From Coprinus comatus (lineage: Eukaryota; Basidiomycota; Agaricomycetes; Agaricales; Agaricaceae), in contig JAWPGT010000033.1 of the NCBI GenBank assembly GCA_034638255.1, positions 186,001-250,000 on the forward strand: a stretch of DNA of 64,000 nt. The letters are read 5' to 3'. The position numbers and the translations under genes are program-made. Shown one piece after another: positions 32,670 through 44,705 of this stretch; position 1 is the stretch's first letter, and each line of letters begins with the position of its first letter. Under the pieces are notes generated by a model. It made no database searches. It had not been told where the DNA came from and was given only the letters and a program-made list of their open reading frames with translations.

Positions 32670-33690
32670 GAGTAGAGCATTATTTGCTCCCCAACGAGTC
32701 AACCGTTTTTTACGTGTATAACCTCATTAAATAGCCCTTAAAAATGTGTATTTAATGGTGAAGAGAACGTATTCCGATTTACAGTAGGTGTAGTACAATA
32801 ACATTTCTACTACCCATCAGTAAATTGTAAGTATCTCTATGAATTTAACACACACTTGACCATTTGACACGTAATTAGGCTCATTGGATAGCTGTTGTAA
32901 ATACGCGCATAACGGTAAAAAGAACGCGTCGTAATTTGCAGTAGGCGTACTTTAATTTCTCTTTTACTTGGAGAGCAGAGCAGAGTAATGCTCAGTAACT
33001 ACTGGGCCGTTTAATGCGTAAATAGGCTCATTGGAAAGCTGTTGTAAATGTGTGTTGAATGGTAAAAAGAATGCGTCGCAATGTGCGGTATCCGTGGTGT
33101 ATTATTGTTTTTACTTGAGGAAGAGAGCATTACAATACATCACAAGGACTCAACCGTTTGTTGTAAAAATAGGCTCATTTAAAAGCCCTTAAAAGTGCGC
33201 AAATAATGGTGAAAAGAGCATGTTGTTATTCTCAGTAGGTGTAGATTAATATAGGTTTTACCTTGAGAACAGAATACAATGATGCACAACAACTCAGCCG
33301 TTTGACATGTAAGTAGACTCATTGGAAAGCTGTTAAAAATACGCACGTAACGGTAAAGAGAATGTATCAGAATATGCAGTAGGCATAATGAAAGAATGTC
33401 TTTTATTCTAAGATCAGAGTATTACTTGCTCCACAATGAGTTGACCGTTTTCTACATGCATAGGCTTATTGAAAAGGTCTTTTAATTGCGCATTGATTTG
33501 CGAAAAGAATGTATTCAGAAGTGCAGTAGTTGTAGTACAATAGCACCCATACTAAAATATAACATATCTGTATGAGTTTAACATATACTCAACCGTTTAA
33601 CACGTACTTGGGCTCATTAAAAAGCCCTTGCAAATGCGCATAGAACGGTGAAAAGAACGTGTTGAAATGTGCAGTATTCATGATGTACCC
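32670..33690. repeat. Degenerate tandem repeats, about 140-150 bp, roughly seven copies
   Basis: Recurring blocks read ggctcattggaaagctgttgtaaa, then ggtaaaaagaa(t/c)gcgt, then gcagtaggcgta, then a T-rich stretch and agagcagag with ccgtttgac. Copies diverge strongly. No open frame and no recognised element. Confidence 0.6.
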
Positions 33691-33949
33691 TTCCTTTTAT
33701 ATGAATTATATTCAAATTTCAGTAATTTGCCAACTGTAGTCTCAGTTCTTCTCCGTTTAGCTTATAGCTATAGCCATTGGATGTGTATTTACAACAGCTA
33801 TCCAACACATTTAAAAACGTAAAATACATCCATTCGTCCCTATAATATGAGTAGTCTCTACCAAAGCTGATATAAAAACAAAATCACTGAACTATTTTGT
33901 GTGAAAATACATTACATTTGAATAGAATAGTGTATCAAAATTCTTAGTA

Positions 33950-35800
33950 ATAGCATAAAACTTGGTACTCAGATATTGCATTGAGCAACTTTAATACTAT
34001 AACTATGATTATTAAATAAGATAAATATAGTGTATAAGAAAGAGTTCATAAAATATAGAGCTACAACATCAAGCTCAACAATATTATACAAAGCTCAAAC
34101 CTCTAATTATTAATTTATGTACTTTGAAAAAATACTGTATATAAGAATTCATAATCACTAGCATAAAATTTGGAGTTCTGCTTTATATTGAGTTTACTAT
34201 TGAGCTATTGCATCAAGCATATTATTGAGCTCAATAGTGAGTTAGAATGTTATAGAAAGCTTGAACTTGCAATTAATAATTTATGTACTTTAGAAATATA
34301 GTGTATAAGGACTCAGAATCTACATGTATAATATAAAATCTAGAGCTCAGACTTTGCATTGAGTTTAATATTGAGCTATTCTATTGAGTAAGTTGGAATA
34401 TTATAAAATGCTCAAATCTCTGATTATTAATGTATATACTTTAAAAAAATAGAATAAATATAGTGTGTAAGAACTCTTAATCAATAGTATAAAACCTAGA
34501 GCTCAGACTTTGTATTGAGCTATTGCATTGAGTAAGTTGGAATATTATAAAAAGGACAAATCTCTGAGTAATAATGTATTAAATATAGTGTATCAGGATT
34601 CATGTTTGATAGTATAAAACTTGGACCTTAGACTGTGTATTAAGTTAGTATTGACCATTGCATTGAGTTCAATAGTGAGTTGAAATATAATAGAAAGCTC
34701 AAATCTGTAATGATTGATTTATGTACTTAGGATTCACAATATTTAGCATAAAAATTAGAGCTCAGACATTATATTGCACTTAATAGTGAGTAAAAACATG
34801 ATAGAAAGCTTTTAAGCCTTTGATGATTAATCTATGTACTTTAAAAATACAGTGTATAAGAATTCATAATTGATAGTATAAAATTTGGAGTTTAGAGACT
34901 TTGTATTTAGTCTAATATTGAGCTATTGCATAAAGTTTAGTATTGATTCATAATTAATAGTATAAAACATGGAGCTTAGATTTTGCATTGAGCTATTCAA
35001 ATATTATAAAAAGGCATGAAACTAATTTATGTACTTTAGAAAGATTAGTATATAAGTATTAAGAATTCAGAATCTATAGTGCAAAACTTTAGTTACCTGG
35101 AGTTTAGTAGTAAGTCATAGCATTTAGCTTAGTATCTAGCTCAATAGTAATATTATAAAATGCTCAAATCTTTGATTATGAATTTATATACTTAAAAAAA
35201 TCAGTGTAAAAGAACTCATAATCAATAGTATAAAACATGGAGCTTAGACTTTGCATTAAGCTTAATAGTAATTTGGAATATTATAAAAAGCTCAAACCTC
35301 TGAGTAATAATGTATGTACTCTAAAGAAATAAGATAAATATAGTGTATTAGGATTCATATTTGATAGTATAAAACTTAGAGCTTAGACTTCATATTGATT
35401 ATTAATTTATGTACTTTACAAATATAGTGTATAAGAATTCATAATTGATAGATTATATAAAACTTGGAACTCAGGCTTTTTTAAATTGAGCCATGGCATT
35501 GAGCATAGTATTTAAATATTATAAAAAGCTGGAAATTATGATTATTAACTTTGAAAGAATAGGATGAGTATAGTGTATAAAAATTGTATACCAAATATCA
35601 GATTGCAGGAGCTACTATAGTTAAAGCTTGGTAAAAAAAAAAATATGATGTGTTAATTAGAATATAGAAATAAAAGAGTTACTGTATGATAGTTAAAACT
35701 TGATATAGGTAGAAATAAAACTCAAGCTTAATTTAAGTACTTTGAACTTTAAAGTATATAAGAAACAGAGATCAGACTTTGCATTGAGCTAAGAACTCGG
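33950..35800. repeat. Second degenerate tandem repeat, about 140-160 bp, eleven or more copies
   Basis: Recurring order: tataaaacttggagctcagactttgcattgagc, attgagctattgcattgag, aatattataaaaagctcaaa, ctgattattaatttatgtacttt, then atatagtgtataagaattcataat. Copies are AT-rich and diverged, with partial units. No coding capacity. Confidence 0.65.
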
Positions 35801-36245
35801 TCATTGCGTTGAATTTGGAACTCAGATTCAGCACTAGCGAAACATCGTGCCGAAGGCACGGGCTTAAGCTAGTTCACTTTCTGGGATAAACTCTCAGTTT
35901 CAGGGTACTGATAGACTTAAATAGGGTAAGGTTACCAATTCGGGTATAGTCCAGAACTTGAAACCCACGTGTTTAAAATAAAACACACACACGATCCATA
36001 TTAGCGATCTATCATGCATCTTCTTTTCCATCATCCATGTGGATCAAGGAGTGATCAAGGAGAGAGAGGTTTCGGCACCGTAACCGGCTATTTCTGGTAT
36101 AGATTGTTAATGTTTTCTGTCGAAAAATCTTATTTTTTCTCGTGAGTTGGGATAAATGCGATTGGGGTGTGGGTTCTATCTATAATAGTAGTAATGATAG
36201 TTGTTATTGTAGTAAATATTTCATTTCATGTACGTATGTTATTGT

Positions 36246-36276
<31 letters not shown>

Positions 36277-36545
36277 TAAAGTAAAGTACAAGTGAGTCGA
36301 GATATGCCACTGGTTGTACAATTGTTTTTGTTTTTTGTTACATATCACCTATATCTAGGAAAAGAAAATCGGTTTATGTGAAAACCCAACAGAGAGAAAG
36401 AGAGAAGGAGATTATTAAAGATTCCAAGAGATTTACTAAGATACTAAACATTCCCAAGGAAAGAATTGAAAGTATAAACAAGAACAAGAACAAGAAATGA
36501 AAGCAACTATGAACAGGAAAAAAAGGCGAAAGAAAGAAAGAAAAA
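35800..36545. other. Transition from repeats to the gene-dense region
   Basis: The sequence contains an imperfect inverted repeat actagc ... gctagt (35,831-35,873) enclosing a gtgcc-gaa-ggcac hairpin, and a GA microsatellite at 36,248-36,276. The last 150 bases are the probable 3' untranslated region of the leftward monooxygenase gene. No gene seen. Confidence 0.45.
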
Positions 36546-38792
36546 TCAACGACCGCGATTAGAAGCAGGTGTAGAAGCTCGACTATTAGAACTCGAAGTC
36601 GAAGCGGAAATCGATTTCCTCAACCGAGTTTCACCAGCGAAGATCGCCAGGAAATATTTATGTAACCATCTCTTATCAGCGACAATAGCACCAACAATAC
36701 CATCCGGTCTAACAGTAACAATCCCACAACTGTTACCAGGAATATATGCGTTATGTGCATGATTGTCATAATCCTCCAAAATCAAATCTGCAGAATTTGC
36801 AGACTCTGGAACTGGTCTTCCTCTTTTAATGATTATTACGGATCGTACTGTTCCGGGAGGGTATATTGATAAAAGTTTCAGGATAGGTTTTGGATCGGCA
36901 AGTCCGGAAAATATCATGACGGTATGATAATGAGAACCGTAAACTCGGAAAAGGTCGTAAGTCGTTCGGAAAAGTGATGAGGCTGAACGATCAACAAGGC
37001 CAGATGCGTCGGGTGCTCGGTCGCCTGCTCGAAGGCGTCCATCGAAACAACTTCCGTAAGAATCAATGTCGTCTTCTTCGTCTTCCTCTGGAGTACATTG
37101 TGAGAGGAAATCGTCGTCTTCAATTTCTTGATGAGCTTCTACTAGTTGACGTTCGTCAAAGACGATTGAACTCCATCGGTAGTTTACGCCGAGTTGAAGT
37201 AAACTGGTGTTCTTGTCCCAAGGTTTTTCTCTACCTTCCTTAAATGTTGTTTTCAGAATTTTTGTGGTTCGACTGAGCATCTCTGCGACGACGGGCAGAC
37301 GTTCCTCCGTATATGTATCAAGAAGCGTTGGTGAAGAATATTTTTTCAAGACCAATGCAAGTTTCCAGCCGAGATTAAAGGAATCTTGAATACCAGTGTT
37401 CATGCCCTGTACTAATTAGGTTAATGGCCGTTAATGTGGCCCAATACAAATAAACATACCTGCCCGCCTGTCGGACTATGCACATGTGCCGAATCTGATA
37501 ATTTTAGAATACCGATCAGCGAGGGGGGTCCGAATGTAGATAATTTGAATAGTTACCCCCAGCTACAAAAACGCGCCCCTGACCAAATTTGTTAACCATT
37601 CGTATATTGGGGCTAATTGATAATTAGGAATGTTGAGTTTTTTTTTTTTTTCTCTGCAGGTATGGAGGGATATAGGAAGGACTCACGTATAGTAGGATAC
37701 CCAGGTGGTGTCGCCAAATTCAATATCCTTGCGGTGACCTGTGTGCTTTGCGAGCACCTTCTTTAAGGCATCAGGGTTTTGGGCAAGTTCGGCATGATTG
37801 ATGTTTTTCCCCGCGACCACAAAGTTGAATAACGTTGGTTCCTCCGTGCCCCGTAGACTAACCCTGTGGACCGTTAAGCAGGGGGAGAGAAATAAGTAAA
37901 AGGAAGACGGACATGACGCTGGTGGCATCGCCCCATATATGCCAGTACTGTCGAGATAATACTTAGAATAGATTAAAATGGAAGAGAAAGCGCAGACCCA
38001 CCTTGGGTGATAAACCTCTGGCCCGAATATCTCCCACAACGAAATTCTCAATCTGCATAGTCTCGCCAAGAAAAGTCAAGCCAAGTTGTTTCCGCACAAC
38101 CCCCTTTGCTCCATCTGTACCGACCATGTATTCAAAGGAGGCAACCTCCTCTACTGGGTCGTCGGTTGAGTCGGAGGGTCTTGTGCGTAGCGTTGCTTCT
38201 ACGTGGTCGTCGAATTGGACGAAGGACATGAGCTCTGTTCCAAGCTCTACAAAACAGCCGAGCTCAGCAAGGGTGTTGTGGAAGATTTTCTCTAGCCGAT
38301 CCTGGCCCAACATGATAGGGTTAAGCTAATGCAGAGATTAACAAGGGGTGTAAGTAACGAGGTACTATCAGAACATACGTAAGGGTTACTCGGCGTGGGC
38401 TGTTGGGGAGGATGCATGTCGAACTCGTGAGTGGGTTTTGGGCTTTCCGGGATGGAGTACTTGTGAACACGGGGAACGTGGATTGCCCTCTTGAGAACCT
38501 TGTCGATGATGCGGATGGTTGTGAAGAGTTCTAGCGAGCGTGGCTAGTGACGGTTAGGAGGGATGTTGGACGGTGGATGGGTGGACTGTACCATGATGCC
38601 TGCACCACGCTGGCCAACGCGAGGGTCAGAATTTTTTTCGATGATACGGACGGGGATGCCATTCTGGAGGAGAGAAATGGCCAAGACGAGGCCAGAAGGC
38701 CCTCCGCCAACCTGGAGAGACGTTGGTGGAGATTAGACAGGCAGCAGGGTGGTTAGACTTACGATGAGGACCTTTGGGGTCGGAGGAGACAT
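36546..38792 (-). CDS. FAD-dependent monooxygenase, phenol 2-monooxygenase-like (PheA/TfdB type)
   Basis: Nine exons: 38792-38763, 38711-38592, 38543-38379, 38325-38002, 37947-37913, 37863-37687, 37612-37557, 37494-37460 and 37406-36546, giving 600 residues with phases agreeing throughout. N-terminal dinucleotide-binding GxGxxG in VLIVGGGPSGL (residues 8-18); an FAD-contacting VGTDGAKGVVR; the GD motif VFVAGDSAHVHSPTGGQGM, spread over three small exons; and a C-terminal thioredoxin-like domain (LRAGDRAPDASGLV ... GIVTVRPDGIVG). Such enzymes hydroxylate phenolic or other aromatic substrates with NADPH and O2. The true substrate cannot be told. The gene lies 73 bases downstream of TMA16 on the same strand. 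No lesions seen. Confidence 0.88.
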
Positions 38793-38865
38793 GGAGAAGG
38801 TGGGAGAAGAGGAAGAAAGTAATAGGCTTGGGGGCCTGGGCTGATAAGTGATTACAGGATCTACT

Positions 38866-39520
38866 CTACGTCTTATCCACCAACATTCCTCTCTCCTCCA
38901 CAAGCAGCTCCTGTCTTCCTGGCCTCGACACAAGAGCCACGTCAGGCTGCTGCCCCGACACCCGGATGTGTCTGAGCTGCTGCACATAGGCCACCTCCTT
39001 CTGATCCCATTGCCGGAACAGGCCCACATTGATTTCATGCGTCATATCAATCACCTCTGGTCCATATCCTCAGAAATTTTATTCTATTGAACAGCTAAAC
39101 CTTCTGCTTACCCATTCCAGTCCGGTACAGCTCCGCTTCCACCTTTTTATTGTCTTCCAGCTTGCCTTCCTTTGTGCTCTTCGGCCGGCCCTTCCGCCGT
39201 GCTGCCCGTTCCTCTTCTAGTTCACCGTCATGTCTCGTCAGCCAGACATCGCGGACGAGTGCATGCAGTTCATCCAGAGTAAGAACACCCTCTTCTGGCA
39301 GGGCATGGAAAAAGAAGCCGTAGATGTCCACTGCACAACAGTCAATCAGGCTGTTTTGCTTGTCCTGGACAACGTGCTCACCAAGGGTATGATGCTTCTG
39401 ATTCCGTTTGGCAGCCAGATCTCCGAGCTTACTCTTGCGCAGAGACTTGCGTGCGAGCTGGCCAGCCTTGCGGGACGAAGGGTGGAAGACCTTTTCTTTC
39501 TTTGATTTGGCCGGGGCCAT
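38866..39520 (-). CDS. TMA16: Translation machinery-associated protein 16
   Basis: Two exons (39520-39112 and 39056-38866) give 199 residues. The N-terminus MAPAKSKKEKVFHPSSRKAGQLARK, with its HPxSRKA motif, is the family signature. The C-terminal part contains NVGLFRQWD and LRHIRVS. TMA16 is a conserved small nucleolar/pre-60S ribosome biogenesis factor. The start codon lies 88 bases from that of the divergent MZT1 gene, so the two share one short promoter interval. Confidence 0.92.
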
Positions 39521-39608
39521 TAATTCTGGAGAGCAAAGACAGCGTGGGAAGTTTGGTTATCCTGGCCGATCAGCCACCTCGGCCAGTCTGGCAGGACAGA
39601 AGACACCA
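39521..39608. promoter_or_regulatory. Shared divergent promoter of TMA16 and MZT1
   Basis: The 88 bases between the two start codons must serve both genes. No clear TATA box is present. Confidence 0.5.
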
Positions 39609-39907
39609 ATGTCGTCCCGCGAGACCAATCGCATCACTTCTGCACAACAAACTCTCGACAGTATGTCCTTCCACTGACCATTATCCAGCGCACAGACCAT
39701 CTCTGCCACAGTTCTCCATGAAATAGCTCAGCTCTTAAACACCCAGCTTGACAAAGAGACTTTGGCAACGTGTGTCGGCATGATTGAGAGCGGTGTCAAC
39801 CCAGAGGCCCTTGCAGTCCGTCCTGTTCTGTTGATGGCCGCAGCAGACTACTGACCAGATTTCAGGCCGTGATCGTTGAGCTTCGACGGGAGAGAGTAAA
39901 GAAATAG
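39609..39907 (+). CDS. MZT1: Mitotic-spindle organizing protein 1 (MOZART1)
   Basis: Three exons (39609-39660, 39712-39815, 39866-39907) encode only 65 residues. The exons are too short to appear as long open frames, but the product is unmistakable: [56 protein letters not shown]1 binds the N-termini of gamma-tubulin complex proteins and is needed to recruit and activate gamma-tubulin complexes at spindle pole bodies. Length fits the family (about 60-80 residues). Phases agree at both junctions (1 and 0). Confidence 0.93.
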
Positions 39908-40042
39908 TATATAGAAACATAAATAAATGAATACATTTAACTCTTCTTCCACAACCACATCCTCCAATATCCTGGCCGTCCCTGCCTCCTGACCCACCCC
40001 GCCCCTTCCATCCCCGACCCCTTGCCTCTCCACCGTCCATCC

Positions 40043-42913
40043 ATGTCCACCCGTGCCCTCCAGCCATCAGAGTATGAGATCCAACGAGAAGTAGAGGCTC
40101 TTCGCGACATCAGGCGCAGGTCTACAACCCCTGGCGCTCTTACAATAGACCCCGACCTCCCCAATAAGCCCTCCCCTACCTCTCAACCACCAAGACCAAG
40201 GTCTACTCCAACCCCAACCTTTAGGTCAGACGCAGATTCATCTACCAGCTCACATGCTTCCACAAATTCAGATCCCAGTACCCACGGAGGTCTTAGCGGC
40301 GACTCTTCTCATTCAGAACCCTCCATAAGCACACCAGCAGATGATCCATTCCATTTGTTCTGGGTGCCTGCAGATGTTCATCCAGAAATCGCCCCTGCGG
40401 AATTTCGTGCTTTTCTCAAGGAGCACGCTAGGGCTGTTCCTCCGTCAGATACGCAAGAACTCTCCAGATCAACATCCTCCTCTTCCGTTACAAGCCTCGG
40501 TCGCAAGCGTTCTATGCTCACAAGACAGTACCAACCCAGAGAAAATGATGGTGTTGAAGATGAGCAGGTCGTTCCTCTCAGGCGCAATCGCAGCTATCTC
40601 TATGCGAACCCCGTCCCTCAGCTCACTTTCAACGACCTCCAACGCCTCGAGCAACTCGCAGAAGAAGCCTCCGAGAGTGATGATCCTTCCAAACTTCGAA
40701 ATCTCCTCAGGAGAAGTCTCAGCCTTAATCTCTCCCCGACAGGTTTGTTTTGCTTGACCGAATTCCCATGACATTTCGTTAAGTTCGTTATCTTAGCCAT
40801 CGATAGAATGGACACTGTACCAGACATGGGTGACGAGGCAGACGCTCCGATCATTGTTCCACCACCTGGCCAGATTCTTCGTCGCGCTGCTCGCACCAAG
40901 ATCAGAAAGCCGGGCCTTCCTAGTGATGGAGGAAGTCATCGATTCCAAAGCACTCGGAGAGGGGTGAGAGCAGCGACTCTACCACATACAACCGATCAGC
41001 GCACTTCTAGTGACTTTTCAACCAGTGACCATGGTGAATTGAGCACTGATCTCGAGTCAATGACCCAACAGCGACGGCAAACCCCAACTTTCTCTGACGA
41101 TGGGGTCACAAATCAGAGACCTGATTCATACAGCGAAGAAGTCATGATTTTTGATGCTTATGCCAGGGACGATGAAGATGAATTAGCGCCTTCTACTGTT
41201 CCTATAATAACATCTACACCACCGGTTCCCCCTGAACCTGCTAATTCGGCTCCTCAACTATCTTTGCCACAATTTGACACTCTCAGCCCTATTCTTCATG
41301 AACCGCAACCACAACGACTTTTATCTCCCCAACCATCACTTGAATCGACAAGTCCACAACCCTCACGGACTCCCTCGCCTTCAACAGAAGGGCCAGCCCG
41401 ATCCAGCTCGCCGGAATCTGTTTCTTCTTACACGCCTTCAGTTCAGCCACAACAACAATCAGACCAAACTCCTGCTCCGCTGCCCCAACAGCCAGTGCCA
41501 GAGCCATCTTACCCCCCACAAATATATCAGCCACAACCACAACCACAACCACAACCACAACCACAACCACAACCACAACCACAACCACAACCACAACCCC
41601 CAACCCTACAGCATCCTTCACCGAAGAGGGATAAGAAGGGTCTCTTTGGTAAGTGGGGTGGTGATAAATCATCGAGCAAGAAAGCCCTTAAGGAGAAAGA
41701 TAAGGAGAGTAGGGAGCGACCCGAGAAGGAAAAAGATACTGGATTTTTCGGCTCCCTATTTGGGGGAAAGAAGAAGCATGAATCCGAATTTTCGACTGGG
41801 ATGGCCGGAGGAACTGCCGGTCGCGAGGCTGCCCAGGCATTACTTGGTGCTTCCAAGTCGTCAAAGAATTATGTACCGCCTTCTTCACCCGGCCTGGCAC
41901 TTGGAGCGAATCCCTATGCAAGGTACCCGATTCATGTAGAAAGAGCTATCTATAGGTTGAGCCACATCAAGCTTGCAAACCCACGAAGGCCATTGTATGA
42001 GCAAGTCTTGATCAGCAACCTTATGTTCTGGTACCTTGGGGTTATCAATAAGGCTCAAACTCCACCAACTTCAGGTTCCCAGCAAGTTAGTAATAGCAAT
42101 GATACTGGAGCGGATAGTACGGGAGCAGGTCAAGGTGCGGGGGAGGGTGATGAGGGTGAACAAGAGCAGAGGGAGAGGGAGAGGGAACAAGAACAAAGAG
42201 AGAGGGCTGAAAAAGAAAGAATGGAAAGGGAACGGCTGGAGAGAGAAAGAGAGCTTGAACTCCAGAGGAAGAAAGAATCGGGAAAGAGAGGTTCGTTAAC
42301 TAAAACATCTGCTGGAGGTGGCCCTGGTGGAAGACGCGCTGAAATGCCTATCAAAGGACCACAATATGAAATGCAGCATCGAGTGATGGAACAGGAATAT
42401 GGGAATTATAGCCAGCGAGGGCCGGGCTCACCTAACGGACAACATTATTCACGTCAGCAATCGCCTCCGCAGATGAACTCTCCGCAACAGACTCAAGTAA
42501 CAGAGCAGTCATATTATACACAGGACCAGCAACAATCGCGGCTTCCACCAGGGGCTATGCCTCCAGTTGACCAAACTGCATCATGGTCAAAAGTACAACA
42601 ACCTCGGAGTCCATCGCCTCAACGCTCGAGAAAGCATTCGGCGCCGAGCCGCCAGAATATATCAAACCAGGATGAATATATAGGAGTGGGTGGAAGAATA
42701 CCAGGACGCTCATTGTCAGCAAATGCTGTCCCTCCCACACACACAAATGGTGCCAAGATACGGAAAGGAGGAAGTTTACATGCACAGTCACAATCTCAAC
42801 CACGAAGACCGAGGTCAACTGAGGGACAGTCTGACCATTACGGCAATGGGATTGGTGAAGAAGAGGATATGCCATTAGCAACGCTGCGCCAGCAGCAGCG
42901 AAGGAATGTTTAA
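40043..42913 (+). CDS. Zds1/Zds2-type regulator of PP2A-Cdc55
   Basis: Two exons (40043-40742 and 40797-42913) give about 938 residues. The recognisable domain is the Zds C-terminal motif at residues about 605-655: YARYPIHVERAIYRLSHIKL and ANPRRPLYEQVLISNLMFWY. In yeast, Zds proteins bind PP2A with its Cdc55 subunit and control mitotic entry and polarity. The N-terminal third has a conserved-looking FHLFWVPADVHPEIAPAEFR segment. The rest is low complexity: a pure Gln-Pro repeat encoded at 41,527-41,600, a Lys/Glu-rich stretch, and a charged Glu/Arg/Gln helix (42,150-42,290). The Zds motif is not at the very end but is followed by about 280 disordered residues, unlike in yeast. Confidence 0.87.
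41527..41600 (+). repeat. caacca microsatellite coding for (Gln-Pro)n
   Basis: About twelve tandem caaccacaa-type hexamer units within the Zds-type gene. The 6-bp period keeps the frame, so length change is tolerated. Confidence 0.85.
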
Positions 42914-43463
42914 TGGCTGGATGATCAGATTCGCCGGATGGCTCTCAATGGTTTTGGTGGGAATTAACAACAGACTGGACTCTCCCTTCCTCTTCACCCT
43001 TCATAGACGCTCTATTTTAATTGGCAAACGGAAAGCTTATCAGCCTTAAAAATATTAACTCTCTTCTCCCATTTTGTCGTTGAAACTTTTATATTGTTTG
43101 ACCCCCCGCTTTCATTATATTTTGTTGTCTCTTACTTGTCTGTTACCTCTGAGTGTTCTTTTGGAGTTTTCATCTTACCCTCACGGACAATATTCATCAT
43201 TATCTGCTCCTTATCCCTGCACTTTCCCATTCGCATCTATGTAATGATTTTGATACCGTCTCAACACATTGGTTAACAAGCTTTTCGTTGCGTTTCTTGC
43301 TTATGTCATCAGCATAACCTTGAGTTTAAGAGTGATTGCGGAAGTGTTCAGTGTGCACATCATCCTTCTACCGTGAACGACTGTTTAATATATACCGCCT
43401 CCTGGTATGAGTTTTTTGTATATACGTTCACTGAATGTTATTGATACTTTGGTTTCCCTAGCC
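42914..43463. other. Intergenic: 3' UTR of the Zds-type gene and promoter of ARPC2
   Basis: T-rich, with no open frame that looks coding. tgatatcgtct-type and TATA-like (tttaatatatac at about 43,383) sequence lies about 80 bases before the ARPC2 start. Confidence 0.4.
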
Positions 43464-44705
43464 ATGATTCTGCTTGAAGTGAGCGAACATATCTTGATCT
43501 TCCCCTATTGGCATCCCTTGGACACTCAATACAAACATGCGGATGCTTGTAGGCCCACAACACGATTATCTACAACACAATCTTGGAGAAACTAGTCAAG
43601 TTTGTATCTTTTCTCAGATACCTAACATCACCACCTCATGTCAAGTCGTATGTGTACTGATGTCATCTCCCTCTCTGTAGACCATCATCGCTGGATATAC
43701 AGTTCGTCGATTTCGATGGCGTCAGATTCCATTTAACGGCGCCAGAGAAGAAGACTGAGTTGTGGTTATCGATGCGTGTTAGATACTGGGATGAGCTGGA
43801 GAGGTATGGGGCTATGGATGTGCTGAGGAGAGAGTATGGATCGTTGGTCTTGGCTCAATCAGAGGATGAGTATAATGTCACTTTATCGATCGATTTGGAA
43901 CAAGTCCCTCAGGATACTGGTGAGTGAAGTAGTTTTTTATTATTCATCTGGAGGATGAATTGTCTTCTTCATGTTACAGATTCGAGGGAGGCATTTGTGA
44001 TGTCACTTGCGCTTCTTAAAAGAAATGCGCTTGCGGCTCCTTTCAAACATGCATTTAGTGAACAGAAGTCTCTGGAAGCGCAAGGCCAGGGACAAGGGGA
44101 ATTAATGCAAATTCATTATCGGGATGAAGAGGCCATGTATATACAAGCGTCGCCTGATCGCGTTACCGTGATCTTCTCGACGGTTTTCCAAGAAGAAACC
44201 GATCGTATTTTCGGTAAAGTATTCTTGCAGGTGCGTATCTGAAACTTGAGATAAATTTGGTTTTGCTTAGGGTTGTCTGAATAGGAATTTGTGGATGCAA
44301 GAAGACAACCTTCAATTCAAAATGCACCTCAGGTTTTGTACTCGAACCGAGATCCTCCACTTGAAATCCGTCATATCGCGGGTTTGAGAAATACCGAAGA
44401 TGCCGGTTATGTTACTTTTGTTCTGTTCCCTCGTCATTTTACCAAACCGGACGTTGCGTCGGCGACAATCTCGCACATTCAATTGTTCCGAGACTACTTG
44501 CATTATCATATCAAGTGCTCCAAAGCTTATATGCATTCGAGGATGAGGGCCCGAGTGAGTGAATTCCAAAAGGTGTTGAATAGGGCGAAGACAGAAGTGG
44601 CTACCGTGGAAAGGAAGACCGTTAGGTATGTGTTTCCATCGAGTATTTAATTGCCGTTTGAGGTTTAAATATATTTGCAGTGGAAGGACGATGGTAACCC
44701 GGTGA
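43464..44705 (+). CDS. ARPC2: Arp2/3 complex 34-kDa subunit (p34-Arc, ARPC2)
   Basis: Six exons (43464-43478, 43553-43599, 43681-43919, 43980-44230, 44285-44625, 44681-44705) give 305 residues, close to the usual 300. It begins MILLE, a five-codon first exon. Family features: QFVDFDGVRFHLTAPEKKT, MDVLRREYGS, HYRDEEAMYIQASPDRVTVIF, VLFPRHF, FRDYLHYHIKCSKAYMHSRM and RARVSEFQKVLNRAK. ARPC2 forms the core of the Arp2/3 complex with ARPC4 and contacts the mother actin filament, nucleating branched actin at endocytic sites. All phases agree; no lesions. Confidence 0.95.

Noticed and set aside
39230..39726. Rightward frames overlapping TMA16 and MZT1
   Set aside because: Antisense to TMA16 or out of frame with MZT1, both of which are recognisable proteins.
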